The notes under the pieces: model-generated | The model's input: only the letters and a program-made list of their open reading frames with translations | Database searches by the model: none | What the model was told of the DNA's origin: nothing | DNA from: Aspidiotus rigidus | Lineage: Eukaryota > Arthropoda > Insecta > Hemiptera > Diaspididae | Length of the DNA stretch: 64,000 nt | Direction of reading: 5' to 3' | Assembly (NCBI GenBank): GCA_035079385.1 | Contig: JAVHKY010000013.1 | Coordinates: 9,794,001 to 9,858,000, forward strand | Part shown: in pieces, positions 44,292-55,480 of the stretch | Numbering within the stretch: the stretch's first letter is position 1 | Layout of the letters: every line of letters begins with the position of its first letter | Made by a program: the position numbers and the translations under genes

Positions 44292-46611
44292 ATATCTTCT
44301 CATGTGGCTGGTGGTTGACGAAACCCTTTCCTTGAAAAATTACTGACCAAGCCTCGGCTTTGTATCAAACATGGTGCGACCCTCGTTTATGTACGACTTG
44401 TGTACATACAAGGACGGATTATCAATGCCTGCTTAAATTACCTTTGTTGTTGATTGTTGTTCTCTTCGAATTGTGTCATGTGATCTCAAATCGAGTGACA
44501 GCCGTGCGTCAGCTGTACATATATGATTGGTTTTTGAAGGAGCCACCACAGATTCTCCGCATACACACGTTCGCCGAGTGATATTATGGTTCTAGTTTGA
44601 CTAAATGAATTTTCGGTACCTACGTTGAAAATTTGTATAATTTCCTACCTTTGATCGTCGCACAATTAATTCCAGAAGTTACATTCTTCATGCCAAGCTC
44701 CTATAGTGCTGCTTTTAATTGCCAAAAAGTAAATATCATTTGATTTTCAATATATAACTGCAGGAATCCAGGGTTGGTTTCCTACCCAATATTTTCCAGT
44801 ACAGGCAATGGAAACACTAAAATTACTAGAACGAACTACTCGTATTAAAAATTCCACTCCCCTCTCTATGCAAAATTTTTAGTGCCGAATTCTAGCCCCT
44901 TGAATTTGGTTTTTTGGATTTATCTTGGAAAATATAGACTGAAGAGGAAAAAGCTGTCTATTTTAAATGACATAATAAATTAGATTAAAATGCAGGGCTA
45001 GCCTAATAATCAAGTAGTTGATTCGGGGATCAATTTCCCCATCTATTTTATGATAACCGTCGTTAATGTATCGATTTTTTTCTCTACGGCTTACATTTCT
45101 GGCGATAGATTCAAAGAATAAAAGGGCCTAAAACTAGATTAGACGGTCAGAAGTACCCCCGCTCAAAATTCTCTCTTGTCAAAGCTCATTTATAGGGCTA
45201 TATTTGGAGACGTTAAATTCAAAATTTCAGACCTTTAGGTCCACTCATTCCGCTTCTAATTTTTTAAATAATTTGCTGGGAGGCGTTTGAGAAGAACAAT
45301 GGCGTTTAGTTTTTCAAACGAAAAGGGAAACCTAAAAACTCACTCCTTTTTTTTTTTTTTTGCCATATAAAAATTTGTTGGACTAGTTTTCACATTTGAA
45401 GGAGCGCTTCACATGAAATTTTTTTCTTAATATTGCTCTCAAATTTGCATATATTATATAGGTCCCGACCTTGAAATTGATATTTGTCCACCAACAACGT
45501 TACAGGCATACTTGCTTGAAAACCTCGTCGTAAATTGCGCTATCCTTCTAAACGCGATTTGACCGTAAGGAAAAAAAATAAACGAATAAAAAATTCACTC
45601 TATTTAATAACGCGATCGAGAGACTAACCATCGTCGAACAAAATGCACTTTAGAAGTGAGAAAAGAAGATTAAAGATGCGAGATAAAGATAATATAGAGG
45701 GGACTACTTCGCCCTCTTAGAGTGAATAGCTGGTCGCGTTAGCGTGGCCGCAAACAGATCTTAAAGCTTCTCCTCTATACGTGTTCTTCCTTTTCAACGT
45801 GTTATTGTGAGGCTGTGTCTGTCTTATCGAGCCATAATCACGCATTTCAAAAGTGAACTAACAGCTCTCAATTAGAAAATTCTCCGTCTTTCGCGTAGGA
45901 AATCTTTTCAACGATACGGAACATGTTCGCAGATGATGACATCCACGCTAACAAAAAAGCTTCCAAGTTTTTATAGTATCTCATCAGCGGGAAAACGAGA
46001 TATGAAATGTTTTATTGTAAAGTGAGAACTGCGCTTCCGTACAACTGTTATTACAGCTAGTGCCGGGTGCCAAATCTTGCTTTACTGCGAAGGATGTCCG
46101 AGAACGCTTTCACATCTTATACAGACTAATCAGTTCTTCGTCATGAAAGCAAGCAAGATGAAAGAGTGAATATAATCTGTTATCGATTCAAAAGAGCGTC
46201 ACCTTTGAAGCGTTGGTACTGCTAATAAGTTTGTATGATTATTTTCTTACAGCGCGCACGATCTGAGATACATGATTTATTAACATATCAAGTTTAGAAG
46301 AAAAAACGTGACGCTCAACCTACTTTCAAGACTTGAATAGAGTTCGACCTTTGCTGGGATCTTGAAACTTATAAGTTCCGAACGTATAGAACTTGGTGAC
46401 CAGTAACTTGCCACACTTGATTTGTTTGTCCTAACACTCACTAAATGAACAGTATACTAGGCTAGCAATCGATACCTCAAACTAGGCAGTTGGAGGCTAA
46501 TTTTTCTTTCATACTTTTTCCACTCATTTCATTCTTTGTGCGCAGATGAATCAAGCCGCGCCCTATCGTTCTCAGTATAAAAAAAATAACGGTTTGTTTA
46601 CCAATGTTAAA
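44292..46611. other. Intergenic, no supported gene
   Basis: AT-rich, with a T-run at about 45345-45361. The frame at 44360-44581 has no ATG and no splice context. The region looks largely single-copy. Confidence 0.4.
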
Positions 46612-46906
46612 CAAGGAACCCAAGGTATTCTATGGGTTGAAGAATGATACATTATATGACCCGCATTAGGATAGCCCCTTCAAGTAACTAGATATGCAAT
46701 GCTTTTTACACCTATTGACTTAGCCCCTTCATGGGTCGCAAGTCGAAATCTCCCCAATTGCATCGGCTATCATATATAGTTTGAGAGTGGACATTTTTCC
46801 AAGTCCGCTCATATCATAGTGCTCAAGAGTTGAAATTGCCACACGGCGCATGGCGCATGGTGAATTTTTCAAAAAAAAAAAAAACATGAAACAGGTTCCC
46901 TGTTAA
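46612..46906. mobile_element. Short element homologous to 15236-15586
   Basis: It starts AAGGAACCCAAGGTATTCTA then TGGGTTG and ends GAAACAGGTTCCCTGTTAAA. The interior matches the 15.2-kb copy block by block (ACCCGCATTAGGATAGCCCC, then GTAACTAGATATGCAATGCT, then TTAGCCCCTTCA). It is slightly shorter and has a more degraded left end. Confidence 0.65.
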
Positions 46907-46929
46907 AATTACCCACAATGGGAGGGGCA

Positions 46930-47425
46930 GTTGGCAAAATTTTGGGGTAAAGCCTAGGAAAAGCATATGGAAAAAAGCCCGGGAAAAGATTTGGGTAAAG
47001 CCGAGGGTAAAGGCCGAGAAAGCCCAGTGTGAAGTCCGGGGAAAAGCTTGGGATAAATTCCAGGGTAAAGGTCTAGGAAAGCCTAAGGACAGTATATGGA
47101 GAAAGGTTTTGGGAAAAGCACAGGGTGAAGCCTGGGGTGGAGTCTAAGGTAAAGCCTGGAAAAGCCTATGGAAAAAGTTCGGAGAAAAGGGCGTGGGCAA
47201 AGCCCGCAGTAAATCCCAGAGTAAAGGCTGGGTAAAGCCCAGTAAGTAGCCCAGGGAAAAGCTTTGGAAAAACCTGGGAAAAAGGTTGAGAATGTCTAGT
47301 ATAAAACCCGGGAAAACCTGATCTAAAATCCGGGGTAAATTCCAGGGTAAAGACCCGGGAAAAGCCTTCATTGAAGGCCAGGAAAGAGCTTAAGAAAAGT
47401 CTGGAAATCCGGGAAACTTTGGACA
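46930..47425. repeat. Degenerate AAAGCC minisatellite (array 2)
   Basis: About 490 bp of the same unit as 4710-5145 (GGGTAAAGCC, GGGAAAAGCC and variants), same orientation. As with array 1 it follows closely after an ACCTGTT-type element end. Minus-strand frames over it (47144-47371 and 47166-47426) are repeat shadows. Confidence 0.85.
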
Positions 47426-47610
47426 TTTTAAAAACTCAAAACTCGAATTTCAAAACTTGAAAATTGAAAGTCAAAACATGGTGTCCACTGAAAAGAAATT
47501 CTGAAAATACTTGACTTTTACTTTACCTTTTTTCAAAGTAAGCGAGTCAACAAACAAGAAGGGGAAAAAAAAGTCAACTATAGCTAAAAATACTATTTTT
47601 TATTTTTTTT

Positions 47611-47985
47611 AGCGGAGAACCCGCTATCCCTTTTGTTGAGGGTACTTTCAGAAAATTTTCGTCCGCGAGCACGGGCGCGAGCGGTCCAAGGTTGATGACG
47701 TCACGGAGAGGGGGGAATTGGAAAAATTTGGTTGGGGTACTTTCAGAAAATTCTCATCTTCGCGAGCGCGAGCGCAGGCACGTGCGGTCCGAGGTTGACG
47801 AAGTCACGAGTGGGGGAGGGGGGCTTGGAAAAATTTCCACTCTCGAGCTATATATGATAAGAGAGGGACATGGAAAAAATATCAACTCTCGAGCTATACC
47901 CTATGATAAGATTTTCTATATGTTCTACTTTTTGAAAGACCTTCCGTAGTGGAATACGGATCTTGCGGGTTCCCCACTCGCCGTT
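47611..47985. mobile_element. Short element with AACCCGCT-type ends (copy 1)
   Basis: It begins AGCGGAGAACCCGCTATCCC then TTTTGTTG and ends GGATCTTGCGGGTTCCCCAC. Inside are a direct duplication of GTACTTTCAGAAAATT followed by CGTC-like sequence and a TGACG-containing block before GGAGAGGGGG. The same family is present at 48755-49500. Confidence 0.6.
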
Positions 47986-48754
47986 GCAAAATCATCCTAA
48001 TTTTTGTTTTCAAAATTTTTTGTTATTTTTACTTGACCATTAATGAAAATACTTGACTTTTACTCGATTTACTTGACCGGTAGACACCCTGCAAAACCAA
48101 ACCAAAAACTTCAAAAAAAAAAAAAACAAAATACAGGACTCTGAAATTCAAACTATAAATAAACTATAAACTATGAACTATAAACTACAAAATATAAAAT
48201 ATAAACTTAAAATATAAGGCATATACTCGTATTCCCAAAATTCACTAAAAGTGCCTAATTTGCCGCACATTGTAAAACGCAGAATCTACATAATTTATTT
48301 TGAGCGACATTTAGTTTCAATCAGAAAATCGTCATTAAAATTGAGTCATCTATGCATAATATGATAAAATACAGGGAACAGGATGGCTGTTTAGTAGTGT
48401 AAGGGATCCAGAGTGAGTATTGGCGAAGGGAGGCGATCAGAAAATAGCGGGAAAAGAGAAAATTCTGGTACCTAGCCCCACTCTCCTCAGTGAGGTTGAT
48501 CATCTAGACCAGACGTCGACGTCGCGTCCTCTCTCTAATTGACTTCAACCTACATAGGGACTATTTTACAAACGCGACCAGGCTATGGGAGAAAAGCCCA
48601 GGCTGTAGGCTCTGAGCATGAAACATGATCCTTATTTCTTACGCATCAGCAAAAAGTCGTTCTTTTCAACAGTGTCTTTTTGAGAAAGACGATCTGATAA
48701 ACTATGAACTAGTCTCCCTCCCCAAATTTAAAGCTCAAAAGTAGTGTTTTTTTT

Positions 48755-49500
48755 AGCGGGGAATCCGCTATCCCTTTTGTTGGGGATTCTTTCAGGAAAT
48801 TTTCGTCTGCGGGCGCGAGCGAGGTTGATGATGTCACGGAGAGGGGAGGGGGACTTGGAAAAATTTCATTCTCCAAGCTATAGAGGATAGGAGTCGAAAT
48901 TTTTCCTTTTTTGCCGGAAGGCGAACGGCGCACGGTAAATTTCTCAAAAAATCCTCCATAAAAATTGGTTCCCTGTCGAAAAATTTTCATTCACGAGCTA
49001 TATTATGATAGAAGGGGGACTTACTTGAAGAAATTTCATCCTCCAAACCATATACAATAGGATTCAAAATTATTTTAAGTTTAGAAACATTTCATGCTCC
49101 AAGCTATATACAATAGGAGTCAAAAGTTTTTTAAGTTTTTTGCCGGACGATACACAGCGCACTCGCGGGCGGTGACGTCACGGAGAGGGGGAAGGGGACT
49201 TGGAAAAATTTCGACTCACGAGTTATATAAAATTTTTCCAAGTTTTTTGCCGGACGACGTACGACGCACAGCAAACTTCTCAAAAAACCCCCAATAAAAC
49301 AGGTTCACTGTTAAAATTTCCACTGTTGAGCTACATATGACAGGAGGGGGACGACGTCTTCCTTGAAATCGCAGCGCGTTCAAGTTGTCACGTCATCATT
49401 TTCGGGACTTAGAAAAACCTCACGCTCCAAGATTTGTATGATAGGAGGGGGACTCGTGACAGCGGGTTTCCCGCTGCCATTGCGATCCTGCAAGGGCATC
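48755..49500. mobile_element. Short element with AACCCGCT-type ends (copy 2), composite
   Basis: It begins AGCGGGGAATCCGCTATCCC then TTTTGTTG and ends GACAGCGGGTTTCCCGCTGC before GATCCTGCAAGG. Two ACCTGTT-type ends (near 48965 and 49290) lie inside, so elements of the other family appear to have inserted. Several copies of the GAGCTATATATGATAGG motif are included. Confidence 0.55.
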
Positions 49501-51349
49501 TAATTTTTCATCACCTTCTTTGAACTGTAGAAAAAATAGATTTTGACTGTAGCTCTATCGAGGAAGACATTCTTTTTTCTTCCAATAACTGATCAAAGTT
49601 AGATTTAAGTATTCACCCAGGTCAGGCTAAACATGTTTTAAGATCGGTTTCTTTGGTAAAAATTCCCTGATTACGGTAAGCATCACCAGTCGTAGACATT
49701 TCCCTCTAAAATCCAAAGTACAAAATTAGCCTGCGTAAATAGTATTTTTTTTTTTTCTAAGACATCGGAAACGTGCTACTAAAAGAGAGATTTTACAAAT
49801 AGGAAGCTATTTTGTTCTTTATGGGGCACCAAGTACGAGTCATTAGTTTTAATGCGTTCCAAACTGATGCGAGCTTTTTAACTGAAAGCGTTCGTTGCAA
49901 GAAATGCGAAAAAGAAAGCATTACATGGCATCGTCGCGGTGTATAGCGCCGCGAGTTGATATTGTTGATGCTTATGCCTACCGTTGCCCATACTTTCATA
50001 AAGAAATTTCAAATAAAAGCATCCAAACCGGAACGTGTACGACAGTGTTGGTCCGTATCAACATCTTCAGTTTTGGGAGACATCTGTTACAAGATAGGTA
50101 TTTTACCTGTATACTCGGTTTCTATTTTCCTTCAGCATGGAATAAACGTTTTCGCGTAACTCGAGAAATGATGTTTTCCGTATCGCGTATATATTCGACG
50201 AGAAATTACGTTTCGAAAAAATTTCCGAATATTTATTTATCCATTACAGCTCATCGTTCTGGATGTACGAATATAATTCCCTCTTCGCGTGCTTCCTTCT
50301 TTTCCTTTCGTCATGCGTCATTTCCAGGTAAGGGGTGTCGAGGTAAGCTCTACAACGTGTATTCGACCTCTTTCATTATCTCGAAAGCTTTATACGAGGA
50401 AAGTTTTCGAGACAAAAATAAGTAAATAAATTCGCGACGGAAAGAATGCGAGAAACGTGGCGATACAGCAATTTGATTTTTCTTTTTTGTCGGGATACGT
50501 ACACGTAACGTAATAGACGTCTATCGATCTTTAATTTCGCTCTATATTCTCCGTCAATTAATTCATTATCAGTAATTTTTTATCGGTGACAAATATAAAT
50601 TCCGCCTATTCACCTCGAAGGTATACTTGTTACAGTGCACAAACCATTTCGAGGTGTAAGCTCTCGCAATTTACATACCCTTGGTACCCTCAGCACGTGC
50701 AACTCGTATTTTAAAATTCAGCTTTCTCGTGAGCTGTACTTAAAATGTTACGCATAGAATATGTATTACATATACTATAGTAATACGGTGTCGTAATTAG
50801 AATACAACGCATTTCTTAATCTGGGTATTTACTGTCAACATCCAGCTTCGATACGAGAAATACAACAGGACTTGTTGGCACCCAGCTCCCTTGTACCGAT
50901 GAAAAAAAAAGATTTTCTTGCTAAGTAATTTTAAGATTGGAAGGTATGAATAGAATCGTCAAAAATGCCGAGTGTCCATTACCCAGGGTTAAAAAGCAAC
51001 GATTTGCCTGGCTAAAATTTTCACCTCTCTCATAAGGACTCAAATAAATTTCGAATTCTGAGAGGCTAAGAAGGATGAAGGGTGAACCCCATTAGGCCAG
51101 TTTGATGAACGGTCGTCTTCATACAGTATACTGGGCTTATACTAGGCTACAAAATATTACTGATGGGATGCAGCGAATGAGCAAAGCAAAGCCTAACATA
51201 CTCGTGACCTACTTTAAGGACTTGAAACAATTTCCAATTTTGAGCTAAAATATAATCTAGTGTGCCTGAGGTGGACTTGGTTCCGACCTACATGGAGACT
51301 TTTGAAAATGTTCGCAGTTCTGAGCCGAAATACATCCTAATGAAGTAGA
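49501..51349. other. Intergenic; a 176-codon frame not accepted as a gene
   Basis: Mostly single-copy-looking. The plus-strand frame 49895-50425 is long for chance, but its composition is unremarkable and it overlaps shorter frames on both strands. No domain, signal or flanking splice pattern was seen. The end of the stretch (51120-51260) has fragments of the TATACTAGGC family. Confidence 0.35.
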
Positions 51350-53200
51350 AGGGGCAAATAAGAGAGAAAACGAAAAATTTCGCTGGAGCAAACGTTTTTT
51401 TGCTGAAAATGGTTCAGGATATGGTCCTGAAAAATATACTAAAAATCCCGCGTTTCCCCAGGAGCTTCTTTCTTTATGGGGGTTCAAACCCCCTAAAAAT
51501 TAATTTTTCGCCTACATCGCGGGAAATTGAAATTTTATCAAAAAAGACGAGATTTTTTGGCATAGCCAAATAAATGAAGATCATGTTTCATATCTCTTAT
51601 ATTTTATCAGTCATCTTGAAATATTTTAGTCTGGGCTTCTACTAGTCAAGTGCTCGTGAGATCCCACAGATATAGATTTGCACGCGCACGGTTTCTCTTG
51701 GCGGGGGGGAGGGGGGTGTACTCGCGAATTTGCAAATAGGGGTACGGTGGGACTAAAGATATGAAACATGTCAAAAATGTTTCGAACAAAAGTTGTTCCT
51801 CGTTAAATTTCTTACCAAATAACGTATTCAACTTTCAGCCCATACCAATGACTGCCTTTGCAAAGGCCGTTCAAAAAAGTCCCAAAATCAGTTTTTCCAT
51901 ACGTACATGTCACGGGATTAGGGTGTTTTACCGAAAGATTTTTCACGTAAAAAAAAATCACCGATTAAGATTCACCTACCGACAAAATTCGATTATGTTT
52001 TTATTAATGAAGTTAATTAATCAGTTTAATTCAAGTTTAATAATAATAAAAAATTAATTTAATAATTTTGTTTATGATATTTTATTTAATAAAATTAAAT
52101 TTTATATTATTTTTTATATTTTCACGTATTATTTATTTTTATATTTTGATTAAATTCATTTTTGAAAAGATAAATAAATAAAATAATTTAAATTATTATA
52201 ATTTTTAAATAATCATTATTATTGAAATAAAAATGATTTATTAAAATTTTTAAACAAAATTTAAATAAATAAATCGATTTATTAAATTAAAAATTATAAT
52301 AAATAATAAAATATAATTTATTAATTTAATTTAATTAATTTGATTTATAAATATTAATGTTTTAATTGAATAAGTTTTCTTTATTAAATTATTATAATTA
52401 TGTTATTTAAATAATTTTATTATTAAATTTGGTATACCAAAGCATCAAATAAAAGTCGAACAGCTGATTGAAGAAGGTGAATTTCGTCGTCGGTGTCGAT
52501 GAACTCAAAAAAGGAAGATGAACTTTCCTGACGGTGAAAAAAAAACTGACAGGTGAACTTTCCGGTCGGTGATATGTACATTCCTTCAAAAAGACTTACT
52601 CGGTGAAAAATCTTTCGGTGGACTGGTCGGATCCCACATGCTGCAAAACTTGAAATTTTATGAAAAAATTTTTCAAATAAAAGTTTTCCTCGTTGAATTT
52701 CCTAGCAAATGAGCTATTCAGCTTTCAGAATAAAGTAATTAGTCTGCGAAAAAAGTATGTTAGGTACATTTCTCCTGTAGGTACCTCAACTGAATCTTAC
52801 TCCATGAGGCTAGTATATTTCATGTAATGTATACACATAATTTTATAATATTTTTATTTGAAACATTTCAATTTTGTGACATACATATGGAAAAACTGAT
52901 TTTGGGACTCTTTTGAACGGCCATTGCAAAGGCTATAGTTGGTATAGGCCGAAAGTTGAATACGTTATTTGGTAAGAAATTTAATGAGGAACAATTTTTG
53001 TTTGAAACATTTTTTAATAAAATTTCAATTTCGCGCGATATAGGCGAAAAACTAATTTTGGGGAGTTTGAACCCCGATGAAAAAAGGAACTCCAGGGGAA
53101 AAACGCGGGATTTTTAGCACGTTATTCAGGACCACATCCTAAATCATTTTGTTCCAGCAAAACTTTTTTTTCCCCAATATTGCTCTAATTTGCCCACACT
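51350..53200. mobile_element. Second large inverted-repeat element, interrupted by a TTCACC element
   Basis: The left arm (51350-51540 and 51760-51905) is inverted at 52870-53200. Examples are GGTCCTGAAAAATATACTAA against the inverse of TTAGCACGTTATTCAGGACC, and the AACTTTCAGCCCATACCAAT block against ATTGG..GGCCGAAAGTT-type sequence near 52940. A ~220-bp stretch at 51540-51760 has no partner. The loop or inner left arm was invaded by 51917-52631. Some blocks (ATACTAAAAATCC, and the AAAAGTTGTTC...AATTTC phrase) resemble the 38.8-42.8-kb element, so the two are probably one family. Confidence 0.75.
51917..52631. mobile_element. AT-core element with TTCACC/GGTGAA terminal arrays (copy 2)
   Basis: It starts ATTAGGGTGTTTTACCGAAA and ends GTGAAAAATCTTTCGGTGGA before CTGGTCGGAT. 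Collinear with 30111-30860: same left words, same A/T core and the same GATGAACTTTCCTGACGGTG and AGGTGAACTTTCC blocks at the right. It has fewer TTCACC words at the left than copy 1. Confidence 0.8.
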
Positions 53201-53210
53201 GAAGATATTT

Positions 53211-53471
53211 TCATGATCTTTGATTCGGGGCTGGGAGCCTGAAAACTGTTTTCTTTCTTACAATTCCAAAAATTAGTGATTCAGACGACATATTGTCTAA
53301 CTCGTTGACCCAGTATTCATTCATATCCAAAGAAACATCTAACTGAGAGCTCGCAAGATCCTCAAAGAAACCATAATTTCCATTTGAACTGGCGATTCCT
53401 CCATAGCTTTCGCAATCTTTAAAAAGAATCCATCGAAAAATTTTCTCTCTCCCATCATTCACAACGTTCAT
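53211..53471 (-). CDS. Unrecognised 86-aa ORF
   Basis: It starts at ATG 53471, just after an in-frame TGA, and ends at TGA, 86 codons. The product is acidic and evenly mixed (SSQLDVSLDMNEYWVNELDN in the middle, a basic segment IVRKKTVFRLP near the end), with no signal peptide or membrane span. It abuts the outer edge of the 51350-53200 inverted repeat. It has no homology I recognise. The composition is more protein-like than most frames here, but a single short ORF in 64 kb is weak evidence. Confidence 0.28.
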   Translation of the reverse strand: MNVVNDGREKIFRWILFKDCESYGGIASSNGNYGFFEDLASSQLDVSLDMNEYWVNELDNMSSESLIFGIVRKKTVFRLPAPNQRS

Positions 53472-53589
53472 GTATCAAAGAAATTGAAGCCAAAAACCTT
53501 AGTATTGAAAATTCTTTTTTGTTCCTCCACCGGATTGAAGCTTTCCTCTTGTTCGATCAAACCTAGACTAAAGATTAACTAAATACGGC

Positions 53590-54340
53590 CTTGCTTTTCC
53601 TTCACACCTCTAAATTCTACCACCCACATCTGCACCAGTGCCTTCCGATTCAGCCCCACTCTAAAACTGGGGGGGAGTCGAGTCAGTACCCGCCACTACC
53701 ACCGGCTCAACCAAAGAGCCGATTTCCTCTCCTCTGATGCACTTCAACTCCCTCAGTCCTCAGTCCACGACAGCCTCTTCCTTCCAACTCACTGGCACGG
53801 CATCGACTTACATACCGCAAGTCAGTCACTTACATAATTATCAGAGTTTTTCTTCTCTTATCCAGTCACTGGCAGAAACTTCAACAGGACCAGGAAGACA
53901 GAGTGGTATGGGATGTTGAGGCCCAGATCAAATCGCACATGAGCAGTACGTAACCCCATATATGAATATGACCCCGATGCGGCCGATTTACTATTGGGGT
54001 TGTCCTTCCCTTCTCCTCTCAGCCCATACCCTAACCTGCAAGGAGACAGGTGTTATTTCTTTATGAAAGTAGGCTTCCCTTCCTACGGTTTAATCAACCT
54101 CGGAGTTTCCATATTCTAGTACTCTTTGTTAAAGCGTCCCACAGGCGAGAAACCCACCACCAAATGCCGACCAGATGGAGACAGAAAGTCCACTACACCA
54201 GTATCAACAAGGGCACCAGACAACCCAGCTAAGTCAAGCACCATGAGGGGTGCCCGCCGGTGACAAACTCAATGTGCACCCACCCGGTACAAGACGTCAT
54301 CCTAGTTTGTAGGTCCGGCAGCGCATTTGTTGCGAACCGA
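53590..54340 (+). pseudogene. GC-richer island with coding-like segments in shifting frames
   Basis: This ~750-bp stretch is C-rich on the plus strand and unlike its AT-rich surroundings. Protein-like segments lie in different frames: 53665-53917 (ending SLAETSTGPGRQSGMGC), an overlapping one reading WQKLQQDQEDRVVWDVEAQI near 53870-53945, and one reading YEYDPDAADLLLGLSFPSPL near 53960-54120. Shifts and stops separate them. A decayed mobile-element ORF is the simplest reading; no family was recognised. Confidence 0.35.
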
Positions 54341-54719
54341 ATTCTCATATACTAAAATGAAAATGATACGAGGTTTTGAACGACAAAAAATAAAAGAGTA
54401 AACTCTCAAAAGAAATAGTGAAAACAATACGAGCGAGATGAAAATGAAAACAGAGAACGGATTCACGTACTAGTACGTGACGATTCTACCAGAAAAATGA
54501 AGTCATTAAAAAAAAATTAACTTCGGTATTTCGTCGCGCGAATTTTAATTAATTTCGTCTTATTGATGAAGAAAATTGTTTTCGCTTTCGTTTTCCCCGA
54601 CAAATAGTTGTTCACGATTGACAAATATTCCATGCGTAGACAATATTGATGTCCTCATTTTCGAGCGAGAAACAAGTCTGACGAGAAGGATTGATTGACG
54701 ATGAAATCTATATTAATAA

Positions 54720-55480
54720 AAAAAAACCGAGTATTACGTGTATTCTATTACTATATATTATAAACTATAGATATAAGCGTAAAATGAATTGCCTAGCAAA
54801 ATAATACTAAAAACTGTGCCCTTTTCCTCACCGCGATTCATACCTAATTTACCCGATACAATTTAGCTAAAAAATAGCTAGAACCGAATATTATACGTGC
54901 ATTCTATTACTGTAGATTTAAACTATAGATATAAGAGTAAAATGAATTACCCAGCAAATTCGAAGAAAAAAAAAACGATTCAATTCTACATCGAGCATCG
55001 AATCTATCTATCTGCGTAAAATGAATTGCTTAGCAAAATAGAAGAAAACAACGATTCAGTCTCACATCGATTACCTCGCCTCTTCCAAACGACCGCACCT
55101 CAGACTATAGATGTCCAAATTCTCGATAAAAGGTAGCCAACTTTGTTGGATGTAAGGCAAGAGAAAATGAATTTGACGAAAATTTTCAATGACGTCACAC
55201 AGTACACACATGTGTTCTATGAAGATCAGCGTGAAAATGAATTACTCAATAGCAAATTGAAAGAACTCAATCGCCCTCTGCATCACATAGGTACCTAATT
55301 TACCCAATACAATTAAGCTAAAAAATAGCTAAAGCCTAATATTATAACAGTAACGATCTTCTCTTTGCACTTCATACCTCATTTTATCCGATACAATTTA
55401 GCACTTCGCAAATTGAAGGATAATTAATTTGCGAAAAAGTTCTGATGACGTCACAATGTCCACATAAATACATAATGATA
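54720..55480. repeat. Irregular ~160-bp tandem repeat
   Basis: Repeated phrases are CTATAGATATAAGCGTAAAA followed by TGAATT, CCCGATACAATTTAGCTAAA and ATTCTATTACT, with the first two full units about 160 bp apart and later ones partial. No coding content. Confidence 0.6.

Noticed and set aside
47144..47426. Similar hydrophobic minus-strand frames
   Set aside because: Translations of the second AAAGCC array.
49895..50425. 176-codon plus-strand frame, one of the longest in the window
   Set aside because: No domain, and composition like a chance frame with many Ser, Arg, Phe and Tyr codons. Shorter frames overlap on both strands.
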